From: Centropus unirufus | Lineage: Eukaryota; Chordata; Aves; Cuculiformes; Centropidae | Assembly: GCA_013397695.1 (NCBI GenBank) | Contig: VYZI01000041.1 | Location: 3,568,548 to 3,632,547 of the forward strand | Direction of reading: 5' to 3' | Length of the DNA: 64,000 nt | Shown: positions 36,735 through 49,470 of the stretch, piece after piece | Layout: each line of letters starts with the position of its first letter | Position numbering within the stretch: position 1 is the stretch's first letter | Notes under the pieces: model-generated | What the model was told of the DNA's origin: nothing | Databases searched by the model: none | The model's input: the letters and a program-made list of their open reading frames with translations, nothing else | Program-made: the position numbers and the translations under genes

Positions 36735-37705
36735 CATAGAATCGTTAAGGTTGGAAAAGACATCTAAGATCATCAAGTCCAACCGTCAGCACAATACCAA
36801 CATGTCTACTAAACCATGTCCTGAAGCTCCGCAACTACTTGTTTTTTTAATGCCTTCAGGAATGGAGACTCCACCACTTCCCTGGGCAGCTTATTCCAAT
36901 GCTTCACTGCTCTTTCAGGGAAGAAATTTTCTTAATATTCAATATAAACCTCCCCTGGTGCAACTTAAGGTCATTTCCTCTTATCCTATCTCTTGTTACT
37001 TGGGAGAGGAGACCAACACTTGCCTCTACACCTTCCTTTCAGGCATTTGTAGAGAGCAATGAGGTCTCCTCAGTCTTCTCCAGGCTAAACAACGCCAGTT
37101 CCCTCAGATGCTCCTTTTAAGATTTGTGCTCCTGACCTTTTGCCAGCTTCACTGCCCACCTCTGGACATGCTTCAGCAGATCAACAGCCTTTTTGTACTG
37201 AGGGGTCCAGAACAGAACATAGAATTCAAGGTGGGTCCTCAGCAGTGCTGAGTACAGGGAGGCAGTCACTTCCCTGATCGTGCTGGCCACACCGTTGTTG
37301 ATAGAAGACAGGATGCTTTTGAACTTCTTGGCCACCTGGGCACACTGCTGGCTTATATCCAGCCGGCTGTCAACCAGCACCTCTTTCCAGCCACACTTCC
37401 CCAAGCGTGTAGTGCTGCACGGGATTCTTGTGACCCAGGTGCAGGACACATCACTTTGCCTAGTTCAGTTGCACACAATTGGCCTCAGCCCATCAATCCA
37501 GCCTGTCCAGATCTCCCTGCAGAGCCTTTCTGCCCTCCAGCAGATTGACGCTTCTGCCCGTTTTGGTGTTGTCTGCATGTTTACTGAGGGAGCACTTGAT
37601 CCCCCTGTCCAGATCATTGATAAAAATGTCAAACAAGACTGGCTCCGACACTGAGCCCTGGGGAAGACCACCGGTGACTGGCCACCAGCTGAATTTGGCC
37701 TTCCT
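36735..37705 (-). mobile_element. CR1 LINE, 5'-truncated, degenerate
   Basis: A chicken repeat 1 non-LTR retrotransposon lying antisense. Its 3' end is at 36735 (CATAGAAT terminal repeat, then AAGGTTGGAAAAGACAT) and its body runs to about 37705, where similarity stops. CR1 moves by target-primed reverse transcription. Read on the minus strand it encodes the end of ORF2. GLPQGSV of the reverse transcriptase lies near 37650-37669. The catalytic FADD box is changed to HADN at 37568-37579. An in-frame TGA sits at 37493-37495, where CR1 usually has a CGA codon, as expected of CpG decay. The C-terminal frame at 37117-37449 holds SLYSALLRTHLEF. About 25 bases are missing near 37380 compared with the copy at 57612. 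An inactive fossil; subfamily not assigned. Confidence 0.95.
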
Positions 37706-39299
37706 ATAGAAAAATACCTAGAAAAATCATTACCTCTAGGAATGAAGGGCAGTCCTGGGACAATGGCCTGATCTGGCGATGGCTTGGCAGCACTAGCTCA
37801 AATGAGCTGGCACTAACCTGGATTTCCTCACTTTTCACGTGGGCCAAGGGGCAGTTTTGTCCTTTCAGTGCAGGACTTTCAAAGTAGTAGTTAACAGGTC
37901 CTTAAATGATTTATAACCCAATAACATTAGCTGACTGGAGAACCCCTCCTTTCAAAAATGTGAAAAAAAAATTGCCACATCTTAGAAATCCTTGTTAAAC
38001 CACACTTAATGTACAGAGCCAGATGACAGCTGGGTGAAAAGAAGGAAGAGGCGCTCACAAGGAGGATCTTGGAGGGGGGGGACTAAAATAACAGGCTCCA
38101 GAGTAATGAAATAATGTATAGCATTGTAGCTGTGAGACAGTTCCTTGGCTCTGAGCTGGGAGGGGAGGTCTGGAGAAGATCAAGGAGCAATAAATGGCAT
38201 CAGTTTTATAAAGGAAAAATTCTGCTCGGCAGATTTGATCAAAACTTTAGATCAAATTACACAAGGAGGCGGTGAAGTGCTTGCTTTATCTAGGAAAGGA
38301 TGAAACTACATTGTGAAGAAGTGATAGCCTGGTAGAATCTTCTTGGCATTGCCTTCAGGTTGGCTTACATGTGGGCATGAGCTACCCTGAGCTGTGGTAT
38401 GAACAGGGCTGAGCGGCAGCTGAGGGAAAGGTGAAGGGAAGAGCAATACGCAGGACTGGGAGGAGGGATCAGGTTTTGCATAAGGAGTCAGCTGAAGAAA
38501 AGAAAAGCTGGTTCTTTACTGAGGTTGCCAGGCAAAGGTTTGGGATCCTCCTTCCTAGACTGACTGGGCAGTGTTGTGTGCCAAGTCCTGACCTGGACTG
38601 GTGGTGACTTTTACAAAATGCCATGTGTTGTTTAACACTAGGAAGATAGAGGTGAGCTGCAGAGGTGGTTAAACTCAGCAGCGGAATTAATTTGCTCACA
38701 CTGCTGGGAAAATCATAACAATAATGGAAATAGGAGAAAGTTTTTAGAGAGGTTAAAAACACACTCAAGAAATTAAATGCGATTAAAAGTGGAAAAATAC
38801 AAGCTGGCACATTTTGGGGGAAATAGTTCAAAACACAGGTATTCTATGAAAGGAGGAGGCACTTGGAAAGCAGTAGTGCTGGAAAGGACCTGGAGTTGAT
38901 CATGGAAGGGATATTCATAGGAGTTTGGTGTGCTACAGGAAAGATAAGGCAACATTGTGTAGATTGCCTGCAGGACTCTGGCTCACCCTGTTATAAGACA
39001 CTTTTCCCAAAATTAGGAAGGAAGTATGATTTTTAAAATTAGGAAAAATTTCTACTGACTCTCTTAAAACACTTTTTTTTAAAAAAAACAAAACAAAACA
39101 ATGACGTGTTGTGTTGTGGTTTTTTTGAGTGGCAGTGTCAAGGTCATAGAATCAGAATATCAGGAATGGAAGAATCTGCTTTTTCCCTAAACCTAGGCTT
39201 ACCGAGGCATCTCTTTGGTACTATGGGTTGGTGCATACCTGTCAAACCTTCGCATTCTTAAGTTAGTTGGTGTGTCTGACGAGCTTTAATTTGTCAGGG
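37706..39299. other. non-coding stretch, no recognised feature
   Basis: No gene or clear repeat. A short segment at 39146-39170 resembles the CR1 3' terminus (TCATAGAATCAG) but no CR1 body follows. A T8/A8 junction lies near 39073-39088. Confidence 0.5.
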
Positions 39300-39780
39300 C
39301 TTTAAACTTCAGATACAGATCGATTTACAAACTGAAGAACACTTTCTAAGTTTTTATTTTTATAATTTATCTTCTTTTGGAGAAATGTCTACAGTGTGTG
39401 GCTGTCTGAGGAAAGGGCTTCAGCTAGGATAAATACAGCAAAAATAAGGGGATACTAGTGTTTTTGCGTCCAAATGGCATTCTGTGTGGTTAGCGTGAAA
39501 CAGGCATTAAAATAAAAACATGAAGTAGTTAAAAACATCAGAAACCTCTGCTTGGAAATCTTTCGTTATTTTAGAGCTGTAGCAATTCTAATTAGCAGAC
39601 TTGTCCTTCACGGAGAAGAACATCTCCTAAGGGCATGGCTGAAATCCAGCTGTAATTGTGAATGTTTCTTATTTTCAGCAATCACAACTGTTGCCATTGG
39701 GAAGCAGAGAATACATTCACCATTCAGGAAAGGATTATTTTAGTCAACCCAGCCCTCTAATTAACACCTTACTATGTAAG
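39300..39780. promoter_or_regulatory. putative conserved non-coding element
   Basis: A repeat-free AT-rich block with homeodomain-type cores (TTCTAATTAGCAG, AGCTGTAATTGTG). There is no open frame with splice sites. Possibly an enhancer; conservation is inferred only. Confidence 0.2.
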
Positions 39781-39928
39781 TAATTTTACTCGCCAGTGTT
39801 AGGCAGCCTGCAAGGATCAGGCACGTAGTAGCAGCAGGAGGCTGGAGCGGTGCTGACCTCCAAGATTTTTTGTGCAGAAAGCTGCTCTGCTGCAGTGGTG
39901 CCCCGAATTCTAGTCAAGTTGATAAAGC

Positions 39929-40129
39929 NNNNNNNNNNNNNNNNNNNNNNNNNNNNNNNNNNNNNNNNNNNNNNNNNNNNNNNNNNNNNNNNNNNNNNNN
40001 NNNNNNNNNNNNNNNNNNNNNNNNNNNNNNNNNNNNNNNNNNNNNNNNNNNNNNNNNNNNNNNNNNNNNNNNNNNNNNNNNNNNNNNNNNNNNNNNNNNN
40101 NNNNNNNNNNNNNNNNNNNNNNNNNNNNN
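39929..40129. other. assembly gap (201 N)
   Basis: A run of 201 N, and open frames crossing it are artefacts. The flanks share no obvious repeat, so the cause of the gap is not visible. Confidence 0.98.
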
Positions 40130-41303
40130 TGCATGCAGTTTGAAAGCATTTTTAGAGGAACAGAGCACAAACATTCAAGTGAAGTTATAAAACATCTCCA
40201 TACCAGCTTTTTAGACATGGTAATGAAAAAAAAAGGCTTCTTTTCTTTTTCTGGGGGGTGGGGCAGTAAATGTGAGTTGAGGAGGCAGGACAGGGGCAGG
40301 ACAGGGAAGTCTGTTACCAGTATAAGCAGTCATCTAAGTTTAAAAAGCCAAAATAGCAGCTCTGCAATTCAGTGGAAGTGGGGTTGCTGAGTTCTGAGGG
40401 AAGCATTTCAACTGGTTCTACTTTGTAGTTGCTGCTGAGGAGAAGTTACCTCGAAGTATTGAAGGCTAGTTTTGCCAGCCAACGTGCTGGTGCTGGAAAT
40501 ACATTGAAACTTAACTCCTGTAGTGAAGTTGTGAACATACGTAACTGTTCGTGGAACTGGATCATACCCACGGTGCGGGTGCTGTTGTGGTGTGTTTGCC
40601 ATCTACCTTGAACTGTATTAGAGAAAAGTTTGTGGAAACCACACCGTGGAGCATCCAGAGCTCTCCTTTGGCATTTGTGTCTTTGGCACATGCAGGTTTT
40701 GTAGTGATGCTTCTGTTGTTAAGAGCCCTGTTACTACTCAGTTTCATCCTCACGGATTTTAGATCCTTGGTGTCTGACTTGGTCCTACATGGCCTTCACA
40801 TTGGTGTAGTTTGTAGACAGCAGTCCCACTAGATTATGTAGAAGGGGATAAATACAGACAAAGCACGTCAGATTGGTACTTGTGGTCAAGCGTAGGTCTG
40901 CAAGGTTCCTGAGCAAATAAATTAATGGGGATAGACTTGGTAAGTACTACTTGAGAATGTTTGTAATATTGAGAGGGAAACTGAGAACTCCTATAAGCAT
41001 GGGTATAAGCCTACCCACGGTAACTGAATGTCTCAAATTAAACTCCTACTAAGGCAAGGCCTGTAGGAGCTTCTCAAAATATGGAGGAAATACCTCAGGT
41101 TCTTCAGGTTTATGCATCTAATAAAATAAAAGAGAAAATCCCTTATTCCTCTTTTATCCTAAACCCTCAGTTTGCGTTTTCCTACTACATGTGTTATGAG
41201 TGATTGTCTTTTGAAGCAAACGTTTTACATCTGTCATCTAGGGCTGATGGTCTAAATGACGTGATAGATGGAATTATTCTTTTTCCATATTAACTCTGTG
41301 CAG
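40130..41303. other. non-coding stretch, no recognised feature
   Basis: It holds a small 11-bp tandem duplication, GCAGGACAGGG at 40285-40295 and 40296-40306. No gene, RNA or repeat family is recognised. Confidence 0.5.
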
Positions 41304-41414
41304 CATTTTATCAGACTCACTGGAACTGAATTCACCATCTGTGCCTTTTCATTGGTGTCAGTAATAGCTTTTCCTAAGCATTTATTTGTTAGAGTGCTCT
41401 GTTTTCCCTGCAAG
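41304..41414 (+). other. candidate exon, 111 nt, unproven
   Basis: An acceptor (TTTTTCCATATTAACTCTGTGCAG, ending at 41303) and a consensus donor (TGCAAG|GTAAGT) enclose 111 nt, or 37 codons, open in phase 0. The peptide begins HFIRLTGTEFTICAFSLVSV and ends RVLCFPCK. It is hydrophobic and rich in Phe/Cys, which could be a membrane segment or simply T-rich DNA read in frame. An exon with a multiple-of-three length and strong splice sites is worth testing, but I do not recognise the protein. Confidence 0.2.
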
Positions 41415-43653
41415 GTAAGTAACCTTAATACATGTGCCAATGTACATTCAAAACAAAATTACGGGGTAGTTGCTACATTTTTTTTATAAGGCAGGTTAAC
41501 ATTTTTTCCCAGTCCTGTCTTCAAAATTAGAAGTTAAAAACCTATTTTTTTGAATGAGTGACTCTAACCATCTTTACTTTGCTTCTTTTCTTTGTTTCTG
41601 TGCTGAGATTATTCCCAGAACACCTTGTGCATAAGGATTTCTTAAATAGGCTTTGTTAAAGCTGGTAAACCAGAAATGTCACTTAAAAGTTATACTATGA
41701 GCTAGAGACACCTTTAATTGGAGCATTGTGTCCCATGTTTACAACAGAAATAGGATACAGCTCCCTTGTGGTGTACTAGAAAAGACAGCTTTGGATTGTG
41801 TTGTGCATGAATTTACTCCTGCTCGAATTTGGCAGTCTTGAAAAAGGCAGCAGTTGCTTTTGCTCCCTACGAAGATAGCTCCTGCCGCCTGAGCAGAGGG
41901 GACTCGCATTTAACCCTGGATGCAGCTATTGATGTTGCACTTTCTCCTTCACTGCCTCCTTTTAAACTCTACTTTAATTTCTTTCATGCACGCACATGCA
42001 CACCCACCCACCCTTTGCCAAACTTGGGACAGTTGTGGATCTCCTTGAGGAGCAGGTGCTTCTGATTAACTTAATCTCTGCGGTCATGTTCTTCTTCCCC
42101 AGCTCCAGCCAGAGATCTGGCTGCTGCTTTTGCTCATTAGAGCAAGGATGCTAACAGCAGCAGATGCCTGTTGGTCGTAATTAGATAAAAGAAATGAGTG
42201 CTGTGAATGCTGCAGTGAAAGGGGAGGTGCTTCCTGGACAGGTTGGAGAGGGATCATTCCAGTTGTGAAGGGCTGTTATTAGGCTGTCCATAGACCTGCT
42301 TTCCTGGCTGTTTTGCTAAGGAAGCAAATGCACCTGCTCTCCTCTGTCCTTCTAGTTTCTTTCTCTCTTTTTGACTTTTACATACTCCTCCTTCTCTTAT
42401 CCTCCTGTTTGTGACTGTATTAGGTGTTAATTGGTCATTGTTGTTATCCATTATTGGATGGTTCGGCTGCAAGGTGATGGCTATGGCTTTTGGGTCAGGT
42501 TGTCTTCTCCTGTGACTGGAGGAGGTGGGAGGTAGCTCCACAGAGCAGCACGGGATAGACAGTCAGGAAAAGCTGGTGATTAAGAAGCAGGAAAGGATAA
42601 GCAGCCTTACGCTGATTGTCATGTGGGGCTTGGGGAGGGTGGTGGTGGTGGTCCTGGATGTCTCTTTACATCCTCAGCCACAGAAAGGTCATCCTTGGAT
42701 ATGGAGAGGCTGTGGACAGGTGAGCCCGGGAAGGGAAGAACGTGTACTTCATGCAAATTGACACCTGACCTGTTGGCAGACTTCACCCCTGCCTGTACTC
42801 CTGCCTCAGGATGAGTTCTGAGTAGCTTGTGTTTAAGATGCTTTTTTTTTTGAACAACAAGCTACAAGGAAGTGCTGTGCTGTGTAAAACCACTCACAAT
42901 TCTTTGAAAACTGTGAATACAGTGCGAATTCCTTTTATGTTTAGCAGGAGTTTGCAAATTCCACTCCAGCCAGCTAGCTTTGTATTGTGCTATTACTTCA
43001 CAAGGTTCTTAGTGGTCAAGTGGACTTTACCAGCAGTTGTGTGTGATTCCACTGTTTCATTGCAACTGGGGCAGGCTCTCCTAATAAGCATTTTTGCGTG
43101 GTGTTCAGTCTAGGCTTTTCCTCTTGAGCTCTTGCTGTTCAGGTTGGAAATTTTTCAGCTTCATGACCAGTTTCCTACTCCAGTTTGCTTCTTACAAACT
43201 GCGTCACTGCTCAGGGGGCAAATACTCCCCTTGCTTCTGTGCTGCTACCCAGGAGCGTGCCCAGTCTACGTGGCTCACTGTTTCAGTGTAGAAAGGAGCT
43301 GTAGAACAGCTTCTCCCATGCTGGAGAAGTGTAACTGAGCTGAGGATGTGGGAGCGCTTCAACAGGCAGCATAGGAGCCCCAGGCACTGAGAGACTGTTT
43401 CAGCCCAGGTTTTAATGGCAGCATTGCCCAGAAGGCTTTGGCAGTAAGCAGAAATCAACTGTACCTCAAAGTCGCTAGAAGGAAATACAGGTACTTCTAC
43501 AAAGCCAGAGATAAATAGAAACTAAAAAGGCTGCCCAATAATCCTGTGTATCTACCTTCCTGTCTATTTGGGTTAGCTCCGTGGGCTCCTCTCTCCTCAC
43601 AGCATGTGCAGGGCTTCCTGGTGGGGTCTTTTATGTTCTTTATTTTCGTCCAG
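41415..43653. other. non-coding stretch, no recognised feature
   Basis: Plain sequence with a short GTG run near 42640 and a CA-rich patch near 41995-42015. No repeat family and no convincing exon. Confidence 0.5.
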
Positions 43654-43685
43654 GTATTGTGCTTGCACAAGATGATCCAGCTCTG
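43654..43685 (+). other. candidate 32-nt microexon, unproven
   Basis: A strong acceptor (TGTTCTTTATTTTCGTCCAG) and a consensus donor (CTCTG|GTGAGT) enclose only 32 nt. Two frames are open: GIVLAQDDPAL and VLCLHKMIQL. The third has a stop. The short exon and good sites recall vertebrate microexons, but the length is not a multiple of three, so inclusion would shift the frame. No family is recognised. Confidence 0.2.
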
Positions 43686-45789
43686 GTGAGTCTGTGGATT
43701 TTTTCAGATGCAAAACCTTCCCTTGGGAATTTCTTAATCATTGCTTTGATTGGGAAGATATTTTGGTGTCCGTCAGAGTAGTTAATTGGCTGCCCTTTTT
43801 TACTTTGGGAAATTTAGAGGTCCCTTGGATGTGGCTGGCTGAGATAAGAAGCTGCCCAGGCAGTTAAGTTGTGTCCACTCAGGGTAAGCCAAGCAGAAGA
43901 GCCCTTCCTAGCAAATGAAGGAGAATGACAATAATTCTTTCTTTTCAGGCTATACAGTGACGAGCTCTCAGAGCAGATCGCTTTTGCGTTGTGAATCCTA
44001 TGGCCCCTATAAACGCTTAACTTGCTAATGACATTTTAGGCAGTTATGTAACTGGGCTGAATGCAGGCAGCTTGCCTTGGGCTCTCAGCTGGAAAAAAAA
44101 GTGCAAATCAGTTGTGTTGTGAGCCATAGCTCTCAGAAAATCAGTTATGTCTTTCAAAGAGATTAATTTAGAAACTCTGTAGATAATTGATCTGTCTGAT
44201 GTATTTGTTGTAAAGTTAATGAAAATGCTAAGTAAGATGGTGTATTATTTTACAGTGATGGTAACGGACCAGTCCAGTGAATTCTTTCTGCATTTCTAGT
44301 GTCGCACTCAGACTGAAATACCCTGCTTTTACATTGTTTTCTCACTTTTGCTACTTATCATGGAGGAGTTACATCTTCCTTACACTTACGGGATGTTTTA
44401 ATGCATCTGTGTATGTACACTTTACCATCTTTCCTGATGCCATCATTTGAAGGCCAATGACTGCTGCAGATAAAATGTATAATATAGCATATGATTCACA
44501 CGGGAATGGAAAAGGAACCTCTGAGAACTATACTCTTCAGAGAGAAATATCAATGTGTACTGTTCAGTATGTCACTTAATGAGCTTCCTTAGTCTTGCAG
44601 GTCAGACCTGACATTAACCAAAGTGACTTGGAATAATTTTGATCGGATGGCTTAAAAGGTCATACGTAAATTGAGTTTTGTGGATGCAGATGTCTTTCTA
44701 ATGGATTACAAGCTTTATCATGAAAGCATCCAGTACAATCAGTTTATACTTACAAGGGGCTCTGACTGAGACTTAGAGGTCGCTGAAAGGTGAAATTAAA
44801 AAAAGCAGAAAGCCAGGTTGAATTTCTTTTAAGGTTCATGGGGCTTAATTTCTTCTTGAACTCTGAGATCCCTTCAGTTTGGGGATTATCTCCCAAGCAA
44901 AGTAATCACATTCTGTCAAGGGCCATCTGAAACTAAACTGAATGAAGTACTGGAAAAAAACCTGCCAACAACAATCCAGTGCCACTAGTAAAATAGACTG
45001 GGTGAGCTCAGACTGTTTGAAAAGGCCATGTTTACCATGTCAGCAAAGAGTATCATGCAAAGTCTGGCGTATCATAATTATTTTGCTCCTAGTTTACCAA
45101 AATACTGCAATGTCTCGGATATCTCCTCATAAGAGCTGATACAGCTGTGCTGTATTTCTGTCCCTTGGACTTGATATTAATGTAGAGGAAAACCATTTGC
45201 ATTGTGTTTTTACCTTCCAGCTACCTCAGAACTGAGATTTTCCAGCCAGTTGCGCAGCTGATGAGGACAGGGAGGTTGTTTTCTTTGGTCAGAAAAAAAG
45301 ACTCTTTTCACGTTTAAACCCCATCTTAATTGGGTATGCATGAACCCCTTTCTTCTTACCATTAATAGTATTAAAGGAAAAGAAGTGTTCAGACAGCCTA
45401 ATGCAGTATTAGTGAAGTAAGGACACGCAATGAAATTCCTTGGAAGGGTTGCAGAACCTGGTTGATGTTCATAATCGTTTTGCTTGTATGGAAATCCCAC
45501 AGATGTTGCTGACTGGTTAGCTGCTCACATCTCTGGAATTTGGTGTTTGTGGAGGGAGTCACTGTGATGGATTAGCGGGCAGTTGTTTTATGAAGGCTCA
45601 TCATGGGAATGTTGCTGCTCTTGAGGACCCAGCTGATGCGTTCTTATGGACCAGGGAGTGTATGTAGCACCAACTTGAGTGGACGACTGCATTCTTGAAA
45701 GTCAAAGCAGAGTCCAGTTCCCTTTGAAGCTGTTTCAAATTCACATTTTCAGATTCCTAGGTTAACAGTCTTTGTTCCTTATTTCAACC
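43686..45789. other. non-coding stretch, no recognised feature
   Basis: AT-rich, repeat-free sequence. The part from 44100 to 44750 has several TTAAT and ATAATTGAT-type segments and could be another regulatory block, but nothing specific can be named. Confidence 0.45.
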
Positions 45790-46060
45790 TTTATGTCCTC
45801 CTGGGTTGGCAGTCTATATAAAAGCACTGATGTTTGTTTGATGTTCAGTCTGCAATTGCTGAAATAATTGCACAATCAAAGTATTTAATGTATTTATTCA
45901 GATATGGTATTTTTATTTACTATTTACTGTTCCTGCAGCATTTAGATGTGAATTAAAATGACTTCATCATTAGTTTACATAACTAGGCAATGATGAAGTG
46001 TGGGAAAAACTGTATTTCAATTGAGAGGTTATTTGGATGATGTTGTTTTAAGAGCAGACT
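45790..46060. promoter_or_regulatory. putative regulatory element with TATA-like box and inverted repeat
   Basis: TATATAAAAG at 45815-45824 is a near-ideal TATA box. About 45 bp on, ATTGCACAAT at 45867-45876 is a close C/EBP match. ACTTCATCATT at 45961-45971 is repeated in inverse as AATGATGAAGT at 45989-45999 with a 17-nt spacer. No open frame or known exon follows. It may be an enhancer or a cryptic promoter; function is inferred. Confidence 0.3.
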
Positions 46061-49000
46061 ATTTCTTGTCTCTCACTTTTTGGAACAAAAGAACTAATCC
46101 ATATTTGTTTGGAAGTGATTTTCATTTGTTATGGTAGGCCATGCTGAACAGTGAGTGAGAATATGACTCAAGTTTTTATAAATTATATCCATATGGTTGG
46201 TTTATTTTGAAAAGCAGTATGAAAAATAATATGGACCAAAGCATAAGCCTTCATATTCCACTTTGCTTCATGTGATACAGAGGCCAGAGGGCTTGTTTTT
46301 GGAGTGCCTTAAGTTAATTGTTATTTAGACTCAAAAATGGAAAAGGTTGCATGTTGTTTATATATTATAATTTTTTTTTAATATTGATTCCTTGTGAGTG
46401 GTACCGGGAATTGTGACCCAGGCATGGAAAACAGGCAGTTTCTGTAGATCATGGCTGGTGAGCTTGGATTAGGAAACCCATTCAACTTTAGAGAATAATT
46501 ACAGGTTAGTCCGTAAATCTTCCAGTCTTCCCATGTGAAGCACTCTTAGATCTGGCTGGTGGATATTTCCTCAAAGAGTTTGAAATACTAGGGCAGGGTT
46601 AGTGAGAAGATTAATTAGGCAGAGGATACAATGAGACTGCAAAAAAAAAGATGAAAAAAGCAACTAAATCTTTCTAATACAGTTTTTCAAACTCAGTAGA
46701 CACCTGATTTTGACTTAGTAAGCTACTGTCACCATAAAGTGGAGGAACTGCTAAGGTGCTAGGGCATGGGGTGGCAGAGATTGTTGGCATTCTTTGAATG
46801 AACATCTGTCTGAGTATTCTTGGGAGAAAATTGCCAGCTGTGATGGAATATGGGGAATGTTTTTTTTTCTTCCCCCAAAATTTTATTTAAAAGAGGTGTA
46901 TTTTGAGCTCTTTGTATTTTCCATAGCCCAAGAACCAGACTGTTCAGCATTTGGTCATCAAGGACTGAAAAACATTATCCATTAATATCTGAGTGATTCT
47001 GCCGGGCAAGGACTTGGCAAAAAAAAGCTTCATTTCGGATTCTTTGAAATTTGCTACTCGGTGGGGGATGTGTTACAGATACAGTGGATTTCCAGCCATA
47101 TTTAGGCATGTATGAACCTGAGAAGTGCTTTAACTGCTGGAGAGTTGCTGGGAGAGGACCCTGCCGTGGTGGCTCTAAGCAGTAAGCTTGGAAGAAATGC
47201 TGTCACCTCTTGGGCCTGGGGAGCGCCAGCCCTGCCTTCCTGGGAGCAAGAGTCTGGACCCTTAGCGTGCCGTTTACATAGAGTAAGGGTTTTAATAAAG
47301 TAACTACTTTATGCTTTAAATTTAGGTTGAAATGTGGAACCGTCTAGCGCGTTTCTGTTGCAATATGGCATATAACCTGAAAAGCAGTTTTTAAAATTTG
47401 TTTTGAGTTTTGTGTTAAAAATTGAGTGTGGCAGAGAGATACAAAGAGTACTGCGGCACCAGATCTTCCGAGAGACAAAAGTGGTTGCCATTCTGACCTG
47501 CATTTACAGGATGCATTTATCACTTCAGTGGGAGGGCTGGATTCAGGTCACCTTGTGGGATCCTTCAGACATTCATCTTACTCTAGGTAGCACAAGCCAG
47601 ATCATATGCTCCTGGATTACTGTTCCCGTAATAATTGCTCATAATCTGCATATGGTGTGGAACTCAAGATGCCTTTCTGAGCTGATGAACAGTGAGGGAG
47701 AAAACAAATCACAGTAGCAAACGAAGGCTGGAGAGAGTCAGTGAGCACAGACTGCAGATCTGTGCAAATGATGCCTCTGTTTGTTTCTACATCAATTTAC
47801 TGTAGTTTAGGACTAGATCACAGTAGAGCATGTGGAGAGCTCATGACCATTTTTCAGCTATGGTGCTGCCCTTCTCACACTGTGGAAAAAAAGAGATAAG
47901 ACAGAAATTGGAAGTTACCATAGCAAAACAGTTATAAAGATCGACAAGGAGATTTTCTGTCACCTTATGTCCACTCTCATATGTGCCCTACCTTGTCCAT
48001 ACATTATGTCCTATTAGTAGGGCAAGAGTCGAGGTGTGTTATGCAGAGCAGTGAGGAAATTGAAATTTGTATTTATTACGCCCAAAGCAGCTGAAATAGG
48101 CCAAGAAGATAGAAGCTAACTCCAATAAAACTTGCAGCTTCGTATGATGACAGTAGTGGAAAATAATTCCACTCTAACTGCACTCTAAAGAAACGTACTC
48201 ATTTCTGTCTTTTGAATAATGTAAAACAATTTCCAAATTTTCCGTGTCTTTAAATACTGAAATGAAGATCTATTCAGTGGAAGCTTTCACAAATGTGACG
48301 CTCTGGAAACTTGGAATATTTTATGTGTATAATAAGGCTGGTTTATTTTATACAGAAAAAATATTCACTGCTTCTGCTGTGAAACTTTTTATTCCTGCAA
48401 GTCTGCCGTCTGGATGAAGAGTCACAGTTTTGCTTGCAAGTGGAATTAGGGGTTTAAAGTACTCTGGTCAGCCAAGGCTGGAGGCTAAATGGGTCTTGCT
48501 CTTCCTCTGCTGCATCCTTCTCTGGAGAACAGGAAGATCTTCTGGGACTTTGGGCTCCTTGTATACTTCTTGCAGTTGAGTTGAGGAGCTGAAGGGAGCG
48601 AGTGCTGGAGAGACGGCTAATGAGTAAGGGTGAGGGATAGATTAATGCCCATTTTAATCCTTGAAAGGAGGGGTGTGGATCTAGGAGCAAAAGCCTGCCT
48701 TGTGCTGGTCCTGTGGTGGTGCAACCAGGCCGTTCCCTGTATTGCATTTGCTAAGATTTTAATGGATGGCAGCTTCCTTCTGACATAGAATTATCCAGAA
48801 AAAAATTAGTTGAGGAAGAAGGACCCAAACTGCTTTTACAGAAATGGCTCACTAACCATTTTAAAGCCTCATTCTTTGTGCTGTCTCTCGACAACTGGGT
48901 TTAATCTTTACAAAGAGAAAAGGTGGTCTCTAATTTGCTGTGTTTTCAGCTGAGACTGAGGAGTCTTGGGGAGCTGACTGACGGTGGCGAGTTGTTTGGA

Positions 49001-49470
49001 GAAATCTTGCGCTCTGTAGAAGACAACCCTCTGGGTAGAGAAAAGGCGCTGTGTGACTTTGTGCTGCTTTGAGGGAGCTGCTGTGCATGGGGTGGCTTGT
49101 TGAGGTTATCCCTACTGTGATGCAGTTCTTGAGGCAATTTATAAAAATATGTGAAAAATGAACTGTTATTTCAAACGAAACAGGGGAAATAGGAGTAAAT
49201 AGCTGATAGTTTGCAAAAGCTGTTTTCAGGGAAAACAACCCCCCTTGAACTGGGCTAAACATTGTTTCAGTAAAAATGTGTATTATAGTAGGGAAAAAAA
49301 TATTACTTAAATATAAAATGTCCAGTTAAGCTTCCTCAATTCATAATTCTCTAAGATTGGCAGATCTATTAGAAAAACTCTTAAACATGCTGGCTTTTGG
49401 GTAGGTCGATACATAGTTCTAATAAGAGAAATGGGAAGTTTAAAGTAGAAGAAAAGTAATAAATTATTAG
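46061..49470. other. non-coding stretch, no recognised feature
   Basis: No gene, RNA or repeat family recognised in about 3.4 kb. Short A/T runs near 46370 and 46860 are low-complexity. The frame at 47403-47717 shows no domain. Confidence 0.5.

Noticed and set aside
39146..39170. Short match to the CR1 3' terminal repeat (TCATAGAATCAG)
   Set aside because: The following bases do not continue as a CR1 body, so a fragment cannot be supported.
39850..40218. Open frames crossing the second N run
   Set aside because: Same artefact: the unknown bases hide stops.
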